DNA of 64,000 nucleotides, from assembly GCA_035946735.1 (NCBI GenBank), contig DASYYZ010000024.1, positions 1 through 64,000 on the forward strand. The letters run 5' to 3'. A program made the position numbers and the translations under genes. Positions 17,718-26,973 of the stretch are shown here, in pieces (position 1 is the stretch's first letter; each line of letters starts with the position of its first letter). Below the pieces are notes generated by a model. The model searched no databases, was not told the DNA's origin, and was given only the letters and a program-made list of their open reading frames with translations. Origin of the DNA: Gp13-AA77 sp035946735 (GTDB taxonomy: Bacteria; Acidobacteriota; Terriglobia; UBA7540).

Positions 17718-17902
17718 GAAATTAGCGATTCGAGAGATTGAAGGAATGCGCGGTCTTCTTTCAGTCTCTCTTTCTTTTTCAGTTTGATTTTGCTGCATCG
17801 ACGCCTCCATCTACTTTCGCATCCCATCCTCCATACGGGCCACGATCCTTCAAATCCTCTCGGCCCTTTTGCGCTAACATAAAGGAATCGAGGTGAACGG
17901 TC

Positions 17903-19075
17903 ATGCGGGGAACAGGCGGGAACGATTCCGGGAAGACTTGGGCAATGAGGTCGCCGCAGGAACACCGCCCGCGCCTGAACCGAGGCCGCTCGGCCTTGAT
18001 CGTCACGGCGTGCGCCGGCCTTCTTATCGCCGGCGTCCACTCTCAGGCGCAGAACGCGGCGCCACCGCAATCCCCGAATCCGGCCGTGCAGACCAAGTCC
18101 GCGGGGCCGGGCTCGGCGCAGAATCCAGGTAACATTCGGGTAAGCGTGCAGCTTGTGAACGTGCCTGTCACGGTGCTCGACAAGCGCGGCGTGCCGGTGA
18201 TCGACCTCACGCAGAACGATTTTAAGGTTTACGAAAACGGCGTCCAGCAATCCATCAACTACTTTCGCCAGGAGCCCGCGCCTCCCTTGCGGATCGGCTT
18301 GATCATCGACACCAGCAACAGCGCCCGGCCGCTGCTCGCCTACGAGAAAGACGCTGCCGCCGAGTTCATCTACCAGATGCTGCAGGGCCGCAACACCAAG
18401 AATGAAGTGTTCCTCGAGACCTTCGATTCGGAGAGCTCCATTCTGCACGATTTTTCGGCCGATCCCGATGAGTTGAACGAGAAAATCCGCGATCTCAAGG
18501 CCGGCGGCGGCAAGGCGCTATACGACGCCATCTACGCGGCCTGTCGCGAGAAAATGCTGAATTCCGGCGACCCCGAGTCTACGCGGCGCGTGGTGGTGGT
18601 GATGAGCGACGGGTTGGACGTCCAGAGCACCCATACCTTGGATGAGGTTATCTCCATGGCGCACCGGGCCGAAACTGTCGTTTACACCATCCTGAACTCG
18701 CCTTATGGATTTGGCTCCGACTCCAACAAGATCCTGCAGCGCCTGGCCGAGCAGACTGGAGGCGCCTACCTCTTCCCCCAGGAGAATCCGGCGGGCTCGG
18801 ATCTGGGCAGCGGTTATCTCGCGCATGGGCAAATCGGATGCACGTCGCAAAACGAGGGTCTGGACGCCAAGACCGGGATCTATACGGCCGAGCGCCTAGC
18901 ACACCTGTCAGACTCAGTGGAAGCGATCGGTCGCGAGCTGAACGACCAGTACTTCATCGGATATAAGCCCTCCAATCCGGCCCTGGACGGCACCTATCGC
19001 GCCATCAAGGTGGTGGCCTCGCGGCGGGAAGTTCGAGTCCGTTTTAAGCCGGGATACTTCGCGACATCTGAGTAA
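17903..19075 (+). CDS. VWFA-related secreted protein (acidobacterial type)
   Basis: The 390-residue product has an N-terminal basic region and signal segment (SALIVTACAGLLIAGVHSQA), then a Pro/Gln linker. An RVSVQLVNVPVTVLDKRG segment and DLTQNDFKVYENGVQQ follow, typical of the 'VWFA-related Acidobacterial domain' family. The von Willebrand A fold has the metal-site start GLIIDTSNS, a variant of DxSxS, and the later VVVMSDGLD motif. It is probably periplasmic or surface exposed and adhesive; the ligand is unknown. GAGGTGA eight bases upstream supports the ATG at 17903. It follows the two giant surface proteins in the same orientation, but a gap of 185 bases leaves operon membership open. Confidence 0.85.
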   Translation: MRGTGGNDSGKTWAMRSPQEHRPRLNRGRSALIVTACAGLLIAGVHSQAQNAAPPQSPNPAVQTKSAGPGSAQNPGNIRVSVQLVNVPVTVLDKRGVPVIDLTQNDFKVYENGVQQSINYFRQEPAPPLRIGLIIDTSNSARPLLAYEKDAAAEFIYQMLQGRNTKNEVFLETFDSESSILHDFSADPDELNEKIRDLKAGGGKALYDAIYAACREKMLNSGDPESTRRVVVVMSDGLDVQSTHTLDEVISMAHRAETVVYTILNSPYGFGSDSNKILQRLAEQTGGAYLFPQENPAGSDLGSGYLAHGQIGCTSQNEGLDAKTGIYTAERLAHLSDSVEAIGRELNDQYFIGYKPSNPALDGTYRAIKVVASRREVRVRFKPGYFATSE

Positions 19076-19253
19076 GATATCTCTCTCCCTTTGGATTTAT
19101 GACATGTAACATACTGATTGTGCGGGACTTATATATTATTGATAACATTACACTAAAATATCTTTATAAACTGAAACTAATGTCTGATTCTGCGCATCTA
19201 CTTAATGTGTCTGAAGTTCAAGACAAAACACTGATTTAAGAGGAGTGTATAAC
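19076..19253 (+). promoter_or_regulatory. AT-rich upstream region of hsp20
   Basis: This stretch is markedly AT-rich (for example 19130-19180) compared with its neighbours and ends in AAGAGGAG eight bases before the hsp20 ATG at 19254. It probably contains the stress promoter. TTGTGC and TTGATA hexamers and TATA-like boxes occur, but no pair with ideal spacing stands out. No CIRCE inverted repeat and no clear ROSE or four-U thermometer helix was found by eye. Confidence 0.45.
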
Positions 19254-19751
19254 ATGGCGATTGTTCGTTGGGAACCATTTCGTGAGCTGCTGTCAACTCA
19301 GGACCGTTTCAACCAGCTTTTCAACCAGACCTTTAGCCAAGCCTTTGGCAAGGAGGGTCAGGAGCTGGCGAGCCGAAACTGGGCTCCTGCAGTGGATATC
19401 TACGAGACCGACCATAACCTTGTGATCAAGACGGAGCTGCCTGGGATCGATCCCAAGGACGTGGAAGTTCGCGTCGAAAACAACACCCTTGTCTTGCAAG
19501 GTGAGCGTAAGTTCGAGAAGAACACCAGTGAGGAGAATTATCACCGCGTCGAACGTAGTTATGGTACATTCTCGCGCTCGTTTACGCTGCCAAGCACCGT
19601 CAACACTGAAAACGCGCAGGCGGAATACAAGGACGGCATTCTGACCTTGACCCTCGCGAAGCGCGAAGAGGCGAAGCCCAAGACCATCAAGATCCAGGTG
19701 GCGGATTCTGAGCCCAAGGCTCAGGCTGCAGCCGCGGCCGCCAGGAAGTAA
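19254..19751 (+). CDS. hsp20: Hsp20/alpha-crystallin family small heat shock protein
   Basis: The 165-residue product has an N-terminal MAIVRWEPFRELLSTQDRF. Its alpha-crystallin domain (about 43-140) contains APAVDIYETDHNLVIKTELPG, YHRVERSYGTFSRSFTLP and the A-x-x-x-n-GIL-L motif YKDGILTLTLAK. The C-terminal extension is rich in Ala and Lys. The ATG at 19254 is placed eight bases after AAGAGGAG; a GTG nine bases earlier is less well placed. It is an ATP-independent holdase that keeps unfolding proteins soluble for ClpB and GroEL, both encoded in this window. A strong terminator follows at 19852. Confidence 0.95.
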   Translation: MAIVRWEPFRELLSTQDRFNQLFNQTFSQAFGKEGQELASRNWAPAVDIYETDHNLVIKTELPGIDPKDVEVRVENNTLVLQGERKFEKNTSEENYHRVERSYGTFSRSFTLPSTVNTENAQAEYKDGILTLTLAKREEAKPKTIKIQVADSEPKAQAAAAAARK

Positions 19752-19851
19752 CTGCGGCGGCTCGGGCCGGATGAGACAACAAAGAGGTATGTATCGGGCG
19801 TTCGCTGGTGCGACTTACCGTGCGAAATCCGCCGCAGCACCGGTGAATGAA

Positions 19852-19897
19852 GGCCGCGTTCGAGGCGCACAGACCTCGGGCGCGGCCTTTTTTTTTT
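19852..19897 (+). terminator. Rho-independent terminator after hsp20
   Basis: A GC-rich stem (GGCCGCG..CGAGG pairing with CCTCG..CGCGGCC, loop CGCACAGA) spans 19852-19887. It is followed directly by ten T residues (19888-19897). This is a textbook intrinsic terminator and separates hsp20 from clpB. Confidence 0.92.
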
Positions 19898-19937
19898 GAC
19901 CCTTGTGTTTTTGAATTCTTGAGATCAGGTTTAAACT

Positions 19938-22589
19938 ATGGCTACTCGATTTGACAAGTTTACCGTAAAGGCCCAGGAGGCTCTGCAGAGCACCCAGGAT
20001 ATCGCTGGACGTTTTGGCAATCAGCAGCTCGAGCCGGTACATCTGTTGCTTGCTTTGGCTGAGCAGCCGGAGGGCATCGTTCCGGCGATCCTCAGCCGGC
20101 TAGGCGTCGCACTCGGAACTCTGGCAGCCGAGGCCGAGAGGGAGATCGAGAAGCTGCCCAAGGTGGGCGGCACTTCGGACCACCATCTCTCCGTCGCCCT
20201 GAAAGAAGCGCTCGACCAGGCGCCGCGCGAGGCCGAACCCTTCCACGACGAATTCGTGTCCACCGAGCACATGCTGCTGGCGCTTGCCCGCAAACCCAGG
20301 GAAGCGGCGGGGCGAATCCTTTCACAACTCGGGATCACGCACGATTCAATCTTGAAGGCGCTGGTGGCAGTGCGGGGTACGCAGCGCATCACCGATCCGA
20401 ATCCGGAGGCCAAGTATCAGGCGCTCGAGCGCTACGCGCGCGACCTGACCGACCTGGCCCGTCGCGGCAAGCTGGACCCTGTCATCGGCCGGGACGATGA
20501 GGTCCGGCGCGTGATCCAAGTGCTTTCGCGCCGCACTAAGAACAATCCTGTGCTGATCGGCGAGCCGGGCGTTGGCAAGACGGCAATCGTGGAGGGCATC
20601 GCGCAGCGAATCGTCTCCGGCGACGTGCCCGAGTCGTTGCGCTCGAAGCGTCTGGTCGCGCTCGATCTGGGCGCGCTGATTGCCGGATCCAAGTATCGGG
20701 GCGAGTTTGAAGACCGGCTCAAGGCCGTCCTCAAGGAGATCGAGGAATCGAGCGGGCAGGTGATCCTGTTCATCGACGAGCTGCATACCCTGGTGGGCGC
20801 CGGAGCCGCTGAAGGCGCCATCGACGCCTCGAACATGCTGAAGCCGGCGCTGGCGCGCGGAGAGCTGCGCTGTATTGGCGCCACCACGCTCAACGAGTTC
20901 AAGAAGCACATCGAGAAGGACGCGGCTTTGGAGCGGCGCTTTCAGCCCGTCTACGTTGGCGAGCCTACCGTGGAAGACACCATCGCTATTCTGCGCGGAC
21001 TCAAAGAGCGCTACGAAGAACATCACGAGGTGCGGATTAAGGACTCGGCGATCGTGGCTGCCGCCGTGCTCTCGAACCGCTATATTACTGACCGTTTCCT
21101 GCCTGACAAGGCCATCGACTTGATCGACGAGGCGGCCTCCAGCCTGCGGATCGAGATCGACTCCAAGCCGGTCGAGATCGACCGGATCGAGAGGTGCGTC
21201 ACCCAGCTTGAAATCGAGCGTCATGCGCTGGGCAAGGAGGATGATCCCGCCTCAAAGGAGCGTCTTAAGGCGATCGAGCAGGAGCTCGGCGAGCTGCGCG
21301 AGAAGTCCGATGCGTTGAAGCTGCGCTGGAGGGCAGAAAAGGAAGTGATCACCCGCATCAGCACTTTGAAGAGCCAGATCGAGCAGGCCAAGGCCGAGGA
21401 GCAGCGCGTCACTGCCGAGGGCAACCTCAACAAGGCGTCCGAGATTTTGTACGGGACACTCCCGTCTCTCGAGAAGCAACTGGCAGCCGCTGAAGGTGAC
21501 TTGGAAAAGAAGCAGCAGGCCGGGCGCATGCTTAAGTCCGAGGTCGATGAAGAGGACGTGGCGCGCGTGGTCTCGAAGTGGACCGGCATCCCGGGCTCGA
21601 AGCTGCTCGAAGGCGAGGTCGTCAAGCTTGTTGGGATGGAAAACCGCCTGCGCCTGCGGGTGGTGGGCCAGGACGACGCTTTAAAGCTGGTCGCGAACGC
21701 CGTGCGTCGCAGCCGTGCCGGTCTCTCCGACCCGAACCGTCCCATCGGCTCGTTTCTGTTTCTGGGGCCGACGGGCGTCGGCAAGACCGAGCTTGCTCGC
21801 GCTCTCGCTGAATTTCTGTTCGACGACGAACACGCCATGCTGCGCATCGATATGTCGGAATACATGGAGAAACACTCGGTGGCCCGGCTCATCGGCGCGC
21901 CTCCGGGCTACGTCGGCTACGAGGAAGGCGGCCAGTTGACCGAGCCCGTCCGGCGCCGGCCTTATGCCGTGCTGCTGTTCGATGAAATCGAGAAGGGGCA
22001 CACCGACGTCTTCAACATCTTTCTGCAGGTTCTCGATGAGGGCCGGCTCACCGATGGCCAGGGCCGCACCGTAAGCTTCCAGAACACGGTGATCATCATG
22101 ACTTCTAACATCGCGAGCCATGAAATTCATGCTGCGATGGGGCCCGAGGGCGGGCACGACAAGCGCTCCGGTGAGTCACACGAGATTTCCGAGGGGCTGC
22201 GGCGGAACATCCAGGCCACTCTGCTGCAACATTTCCGGCCGGAATTTATCAACCGGATCGACGAGATCGTGATCTTCAATCCGCTTGGCAAGCGGGAAAT
22301 CGAGAAGATCGTCGATCTGCAGCTCGACCACGTGCGCCGCCTGCTGTCCGAACGCAAGGTGGAATTGGATCTCACGGACAAGGCTCGCGAGCTGCTGTTC
22401 CGCGAAGGCTACGACCCGCAATTCGGCGCCCGTCCCCTGAAGCGGGCCATCCAGCGGCTCATCCAGGACCCGCTCGCCATGAAGCTGCTCGAAGGCGACG
22501 TCCGTCCCGGCGACAAAGTGCTGCTGGATGGCGATTTGCGCAAAGGCGAGATGAAGTTCGAGCGGGAAACAGCGAAAGCCGCGCCTTGA
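19938..22589 (+). CDS. clpB: ATP-dependent chaperone ClpB (disaggregase)
   Basis: The 883-residue product, the usual ClpB size, has a Clp N-terminal double repeat (about 1-145). The first AAA+ domain has Walker A GEPGVGKT near residue 208 and Walker B ILFIDELH. A middle coiled coil (about 405-525, rich in E/K/R) is diagnostic of ClpB against ClpA/ClpC. The second AAA+ domain has GPTGVGKT near 609 and VLLFDEIEK, and a C-terminal D2-small domain ends the protein. It works with DnaK to extract proteins from aggregates in the cytosol. Only a weak GAGATCAGG-type ribosome site precedes the ATG. It lies immediately after the hsp20 terminator, so it probably has its own promoter. Confidence 0.96.
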   Translation: MATRFDKFTVKAQEALQSTQDIAGRFGNQQLEPVHLLLALAEQPEGIVPAILSRLGVALGTLAAEAEREIEKLPKVGGTSDHHLSVALKEALDQAPREAEPFHDEFVSTEHMLLALARKPREAAGRILSQLGITHDSILKALVAVRGTQRITDPNPEAKYQALERYARDLTDLARRGKLDPVIGRDDEVRRVIQVLSRRTKNNPVLIGEPGVGKTAIVEGIAQRIVSGDVPESLRSKRLVALDLGALIAGSKYRGEFEDRLKAVLKEIEESSGQVILFIDELHTLVGAGAAEGAIDASNMLKPALARGELRCIGATTLNEFKKHIEKDAALERRFQPVYVGEPTVEDTIAILRGLKERYEEHHEVRIKDSAIVAAAVLSNRYITDRFLPDKAIDLIDEAASSLRIEIDSKPVEIDRIERCVTQLEIERHALGKEDDPASKERLKAIEQELGELREKSDALKLRWRAEKEVITRISTLKSQIEQAKAEEQRVTAEGNLNKASEILYGTLPSLEKQLAAAEGDLEKKQQAGRMLKSEVDEEDVARVVSKWTGIPGSKLLEGEVVKLVGMENRLRLRVVGQDDALKLVANAVRRSRAGLSDPNRPIGSFLFLGPTGVGKTELARALAEFLFDDEHAMLRIDMSEYMEKHSVARLIGAPPGYVGYEEGGQLTEPVRRRPYAVLLFDEIEKGHTDVFNIFLQVLDEGRLTDGQGRTVSFQNTVIIMTSNIASHEIHAAMGPEGGHDKRSGESHEISEGLRRNIQATLLQHFRPEFINRIDEIVIFNPLGKREIEKIVDLQLDHVRRLLSERKVELDLTDKARELLFREGYDPQFGARPLKRAIQRLIQDPLAMKLLEGDVRPGDKVLLDGDLRKGEMKFERETAKAAP

Positions 22590-22710
22590 GACTCTGCTCC
22601 TCACTGAGTCTGCTCCTCCTCTGAGGATGTTCGGGGTGAACGCGCCTCGTCGGCTTTTCCCGAATGTCCTCGGCCACTCGATCGAAAAATCGGCAATCCG
22701 AAGAGGTCGA

Positions 22711-25524
22711 TTATTCATAGCGCAGCGCCACCATGGGATCGACTCGAGACGCGCGGCGAGCCGGTACGTAGCCGGCAAATGCCGCCGCAGCCACCAGCAG
22801 CAACGCCGCGCCGGCGATGGTCAACGGATCGTTCGGCTTCAGCCCGAACAGCAGGCTTGAGATCAGGCGCGTCGCTTCGAGTGCCCCGAACACACCCAGG
22901 GTGATTCCAATCGCCACCAGCACCAGAGTCTCGCGCAGGACCATGCCAAGAATCTCAGCGCGGTTCGCGCCCAGCGCCATACGGATGCCGATCTCGCGGG
23001 TACGTTGCGAGGTGGCGAAGGCCATGATGCCGTAAACGCCCAGGCAGCCGAGCAGCGCAGCCAGCAAGCCGAAGAAACTGGTGAGGCGCGCGAAGAGGCG
23101 CTCCTGAAACAAGGTTTGATTGATCTGCTCAACCTGGCTCTTGACGTCGAAGAGCGCCAGGTTCGGGTCCGTGCCCTGAGAGACGCGACGCACGGCCGGC
23201 GCCAGCGCCATGGGATCGCCTGCGGTACGCACCTCGAAGTGCATGCCACCCAGCAACTTCACTTCCTGCAGGTATGGAGTGTAAACGGTGGGAGGGACCT
23301 CTTGCCGAAGATCGCTGTATTTGGCGTCGCCCGCCACACCCACAATCTCGATATCGGCTTTGGTCTTTTGATCGCCAAAACCGAATCGCCTACCGATGGG
23401 GCTTCCGCTGCCCAGGTATTTGCGAACGAACTTTTGGTTCACCACTGCCACCTTGGGTGCTGCGGCCGCGTCGCCTTCGCCGATGCCGCGCCCGAGAATG
23501 ATCGGCATGCCGAGGGTTTCAAAAAAAACCGGACCTACCCGGTTCCACCAGGCCTCGAGGCCGTCTCTCTTCTCACCCGCCTTTGGCGTGTAGCCGAGAA
23601 TACCGACCGAGTTGATGGCCTCGCCGTTGCCGATCAGCGTCAAGGCCGACAGAGTCACTGAGCGCACACCGGGCAACGCCTGGAGGCGCCGGGTAAACTC
23701 CTGGTAAAAATCCGCCAGACGCTGTTCCTTGTAGCCATCCTGAGTGGGGTCAACGCCGAAGAGGAGGAGGTTTCGTTCATTGAACCCCGCATCGACATTT
23801 TGGAGATTGGCCAGCGTGCGGACAAACAAGCCCGCGCCGACCAGCAGCAGAAGAGAGAGTCCCACTTGCGTGACCACCAGCGTCTTGCCGAGCCCCAAAC
23901 GCAAGCCGCGACGGCGCTCCTGCGCACCCGGCATTTTTCCTGCGCTTTCTTTAAGCGCGGGAGTGAGATCGACGCGGGTGCTTCGCAGTGCCGGCGAAAG
24001 CCCAAACAGAATGCCTGTAAGCAGCGAAACCGCCGCGGTGAAACCGAGCACCCCTGGATCAGGTGTCACGCTCAAGCTCACGGGATTGCGGCCGCTCGAC
24101 ATAAAGGCAACCAGAAGGTGCGTTCCCCAGAAGGCCAGGAGCAGCCCCAAAATACCGCCCATGGCGGCCAGCAGCACGCTCTCCGTCAGCAATTGCCGGA
24201 CGAGCCGCGATCTTTTGCCGCCAATGGCCAGCCGTACGGCAATCTCCTTCTGGCGCGAAGTGCCGCGCGCCAGGAGAAGATTGGCAACGTTCGCGCACGC
24301 GATCAGCAGCACCAGTCCCACCACCGTCATCAGGACATACAGTGGCTTGGAGAATTCCCCGCGCAGCTCATCGAGGCCCTTGCTCCCGGGTTCCACTTCC
24401 AGGTGGGGAATGGTTTCCGGCTTAATGGTGGGTTTTACGTCCGGCGACATACTTTGCTGAAGCAATACGTCGAGTTGAGCGCGCGCCTGTTGTTCGCTCA
24501 CGCCCGGCTTTAGGCGGCCCATGATGAGCAGCCACCACTGGTTGCGCGCCGCGAAGAGCGTTCCCGCAGGTTTTGCGGCGCCGCCCGGCGCGGGCTCGGG
24601 AGGCTCAGGTGACCACCGCGGCTCCACCTGTGGCTGGCTGTGAAGCGGCAGCCAGACTTCAACGGCGCGTCCGGGCTGCACGCCATAGAACTCGGGCGGG
24701 CTCACACCGACAATCGTTACGGGGACGCTGTTCACCGTGATCGTCCGCCCCAAAACGCCAGGGTCGCGCCCGAAACGCCGCTCCCAGTAGCCATAACTGA
24801 TAACCGCCGCGGGACCTGCGCCAATGCGGTCGTCATCGGGAGTGAGGGCACGGCCCAGGATGGGCTCAACGCCCAGCGTCGAGAAAAAAGTTCCCGAGAC
24901 GAGTTCGCCCTCGGCGCGGCCCGGCACTCCTTTATAACCCACGTTCAAGTCGCTGCTGTTACCGGCCAGTGCCAACACGTCCGAAAATACGTGATTGTGC
25001 ACGCGGATCTGCTCATAGCCGAGATAAGCAAAGGACGTGCTGGTGTTGCGTCCGCCTTTATCTAAACCCCAATTGCCCGTGAGGCCGCTGATGATGCCGT
25101 TTGGCCACCCATGCGAGGCCCACTTCAGCAGCAGAAGCTGCTGCGGACTCTGAACGGGCAGCATCTTGAGCAGCACCGCGTCAATCAAGCTGAAGATGGC
25201 CGTATTAGCGCCGATTCCGAGCGCGAGCGAGAGCACCGCAACGGCCGTGAATCCGGGACTGCGCCGCATGGCGCGTAGACCATAGCGCACGTCTTGACTC
25301 AGACGTTCCAGCAGGATCGATCCCCACATGGCTCGTGTCTCCTCCCGTTTCAGGCCCGGGTTGCCGAAGGCGCGCAGCGCGGCGTAACGAGCCTCGCTGG
25401 GCTGCATGCCGGCGGCGATGTTCTCGTTCGTCTTCATGTCGAGGTGGAAGCGCAGCTCGTCGTCGAGATCGTGCTCCTGGGTGGACCGTCCGAACAGTGA
25501 GCGTAATCGTTTCGTCAGTCGCAT
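22711..25524 (-). CDS. MacB/FtsX-like ABC permease of the acidobacterial (ADOP) type
   Basis: The 937-residue product has an N-terminal permease-prefix region (DDELRFHLDMKTNENIAAGM, AALRAFGNPG). A duplicated MacB-PCD plus FtsX layout follows: a first membrane helix near 85-110 (GFTAVAVLSLALGIGANTAIF), a periplasmic domain, three helices with LIACANVANLLLARGTSRQKEIAVRLAIG, then a second half ending in GYVPARRASRVDPMVALRYE. No ATPase gene adjoins it, as is usual for these orphan permeases. Probable role: export or mechanotransmission at the inner membrane, substrate unknown. GAGGGA precedes the ATG. A PadR regulator lies 206 bases upstream on the same strand. Confidence 0.9.
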   Translation of the reverse strand: MRLTKRLRSLFGRSTQEHDLDDELRFHLDMKTNENIAAGMQPSEARYAALRAFGNPGLKREETRAMWGSILLERLSQDVRYGLRAMRRSPGFTAVAVLSLALGIGANTAIFSLIDAVLLKMLPVQSPQQLLLLKWASHGWPNGIISGLTGNWGLDKGGRNTSTSFAYLGYEQIRVHNHVFSDVLALAGNSSDLNVGYKGVPGRAEGELVSGTFFSTLGVEPILGRALTPDDDRIGAGPAAVISYGYWERRFGRDPGVLGRTITVNSVPVTIVGVSPPEFYGVQPGRAVEVWLPLHSQPQVEPRWSPEPPEPAPGGAAKPAGTLFAARNQWWLLIMGRLKPGVSEQQARAQLDVLLQQSMSPDVKPTIKPETIPHLEVEPGSKGLDELRGEFSKPLYVLMTVVGLVLLIACANVANLLLARGTSRQKEIAVRLAIGGKRSRLVRQLLTESVLLAAMGGILGLLLAFWGTHLLVAFMSSGRNPVSLSVTPDPGVLGFTAAVSLLTGILFGLSPALRSTRVDLTPALKESAGKMPGAQERRRGLRLGLGKTLVVTQVGLSLLLLVGAGLFVRTLANLQNVDAGFNERNLLLFGVDPTQDGYKEQRLADFYQEFTRRLQALPGVRSVTLSALTLIGNGEAINSVGILGYTPKAGEKRDGLEAWWNRVGPVFFETLGMPIILGRGIGEGDAAAAPKVAVVNQKFVRKYLGSGSPIGRRFGFGDQKTKADIEIVGVAGDAKYSDLRQEVPPTVYTPYLQEVKLLGGMHFEVRTAGDPMALAPAVRRVSQGTDPNLALFDVKSQVEQINQTLFQERLFARLTSFFGLLAALLGCLGVYGIMAFATSQRTREIGIRMALGANRAEILGMVLRETLVLVAIGITLGVFGALEATRLISSLLFGLKPNDPLTIAGAALLLVAAAAFAGYVPARRASRVDPMVALRYE

Positions 25525-25569
25525 CGAATTTCCCTCGTGTCTCCAGGTAAATCCTGTAACTTCGATTGG

Positions 25570-25706
25570 CTGTCATTTCGAGCCCGTTCGCTTCTCCGCT
25601 GTGAACGGTCCTGAGCGCAGTGAAGGAGCTCAGGGTAAACTTCGCGAGAAATCTCGTAGGCCCTCTTATTGTCCAGAGCGAGATTCCTCGCTGCGCCCGG
25701 AATGAA
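25570..25706. repeat. Palindromic dispersed repeat between PadR gene and permease
   Basis: The ends are inverted (TGTCATTTCGAGC at the left, GGAATGA with a CGAGATTCCTCGCTGCGCC segment at the right). Internal segments such as CCTGAGCGCAGTGAAGGAGC and GCGAGAAATCTCG are of the kind repeated in acidobacterial chromosomes. It is non-coding and sits inside the presumed padR-permease transcription unit. Confidence 0.5.
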
Positions 25707-25730
25707 AAGTCTTCGAAAGAGGTTCTCCTG

Positions 25731-26054
25731 CTATGCAAATCGGAGCACCTTGGCCACGGCTCCGGCCACGCGGCCCCAGGCCGCTTCTTCCTGAGCTAGC
25801 CGCTTGCGGCCGGTCGCGGTCAACCGGTAGAACTTGGCGCGGCGGCCGGTGCTCGTGACTCGCCAGTCCGCGGTGATCCAGTCCGCGTGCTCCATGCGGT
25901 GCAGTGCCGGATAGAGCGAGCCTTCCTCTACGCGCAGAACCTCCTCGGAAATCTGCTGGATGCGCTGCGCCACCGCGTAGCCATGCATCGGCCCGCGCGC
26001 CAGTGTTTTCAGAATCAAAAGATCGAGAGCGCCTTGCAGTTGGTCTTTCGCCAT
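25731..26054 (-). CDS. PadR-family transcriptional regulator
   Basis: The 107-residue product is a winged-helix protein with the PadR signature QLQGALDLLILKTLARGPMHGYAVAQRI, recognition region VEEGSLYPALHRME and wing TGRRAKFYRLTATGRKRL. It is short, lacking the long C-terminal dimerisation helices of PadR-s1 proteins, as in the acidobacterial subgroup paired with large permeases. It probably represses its own promoter and the permease downstream. The direct repeats at 26064-26084 are candidate sites. A paralogous pair of the opposite polarity lies at 26974-30050. Confidence 0.9.
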   Translation of the reverse strand: MAKDQLQGALDLLILKTLARGPMHGYAVAQRIQQISEEVLRVEEGSLYPALHRMEHADWITADWRVTSTGRRAKFYRLTATGRKRLAQEEAAWGRVAGAVAKVLRFA

Positions 26055-26062
26055 AGGTCGAA

Positions 26063-26084
26063 CCCTAGAGTTCTATGCCTAGAG
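26063..26084 (-). promoter_or_regulatory. Direct-repeat operator/promoter candidate for PadR gene
   Basis: CCTAGAG occurs twice (26064-26070 and 26078-26084) with a 14-base start-to-start distance, only 9-30 bases upstream of the padR-like start on the minus strand. The position fits an autoregulatory operator. The assignment to this PadR is inferred. Confidence 0.4.
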
Positions 26085-26186
26085 TGCTCTGCTTTGTTGG
26101 GATTGTCAAGCGGCTAAAGCGCTACGCTGGCGATCATGGTCTGGGCCACGCGTCGCATGACCGCTGGAGGAAGAAAGCCCGATGAA

Positions 26187-26783
26187 TCAAGGTGTGGCCA
26201 GTTTCTGTTCCAAAGCCGCCTTCACCTCCGGCCATTCCTCCCGAGTCACGCTGAAGTAGACGCTGTGCCGCAGACGGCCGCTGGCGGTGACCATGTGGTT
26301 GCGCAGGGTACCCTCTTCCTTGGCGCCGATGCGAGCGATGGCGCGGCGCGAGCGCTCATTGAGCGAATCGGTCTTGAGCCCCACCCGGTTGCAGCCCCAG
26401 CTATCGAACGCGCAACCAAGCATCAGGTACTTGGCTTCAGTGTTGATAATTGTGCGCTGCCAAGGCGGAGCGATCCAGGTGTAACCAATCTCGAGGCTGC
26501 GATTCGGGCGGTCAATGGTCATGAAGCGCGTGGATCCAACTGCGAGTCCCGTGCTGCGCGCGATGGTGGCAAGGGGCAGTGATTTGCCGGCCTTCTGCTC
26601 CTCGAGCGCAGTGACAATGAGCGCCTTCATGTCTTCCGGCGTCCGGATAGGCTGCGCATACCAGCGAAAAATATCGTCCTGGAGTCCGATTTCGACCAGG
26701 CGCGGCAAGTGCGCCATCGTGAGCGGCTCCAAACGAACGTGCTCTCCCTCCAGTACCGCAGGCTCGAACGAGATTTCCGGCAT
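26187..26783 (-). CDS. GNAT acetyltransferase of the RimJ/RimL type
   Basis: The 198-residue product has a GNAT fold: EHVRLEPLTMAHLPRLVEI at the start, strand-4 region GLAVGSTRFMTI, EIGYTWIAPPWQR, and an acceptor-side motif AFDSWGCNRVGLKTDSLNERSRRAIARIGAKEEG, typical of ribosomal-protein-type N-acetyltransferases. It uses acetyl-CoA on an unidentified amino substrate. The CoA loop is reduced (WQRTIINTEAKYLML, as in this subgroup). It lies between the two PadR-permease modules, transcribed with the first, about 130 bases from padR. Confidence 0.85.
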   Translation of the reverse strand: MPEISFEPAVLEGEHVRLEPLTMAHLPRLVEIGLQDDIFRWYAQPIRTPEDMKALIVTALEEQKAGKSLPLATIARSTGLAVGSTRFMTIDRPNRSLEIGYTWIAPPWQRTIINTEAKYLMLGCAFDSWGCNRVGLKTDSLNERSRRAIARIGAKEEGTLRNHMVTASGRLRHSVYFSVTREEWPEVKAALEQKLATP

Positions 26784-26911
26784 GGTTGGTCCCCTTTCGA
26801 AAGCAGTAGGCGCTGGGCAGCCGGCCCATCGGCAAGGAGCCGGCTCTGCCGCTCGTCTGCCCGCAACATTCAGTGTAGGGGAAATGCGATCCCCGGGGGC
26901 GTCCGTGATCT

Positions 26912-26968
26912 CCTATTGACATTCGATAGGAACCGGAGATACTCTCATATCGGCTTCCTATAGGAGGA
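26912..26968 (+). promoter_or_regulatory. Promoter and palindromic sites upstream of second PadR gene
   Basis: TTGACA at 26916-26921 is followed at 16-17 bases by GATACT (26938-26943), a good sigma-70 pair. CCTAT..ATAGG (26912-26930) straddles the -35 box and the palindrome CCTATAGG (26957-26964) overlaps the ribosome site. Both are candidate PadR half-site arrays. GGAGGA at 26963-26968 is the ribosome site for the TTG start. Confidence 0.55.
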
Positions 26969-26973
26969 CGGAT

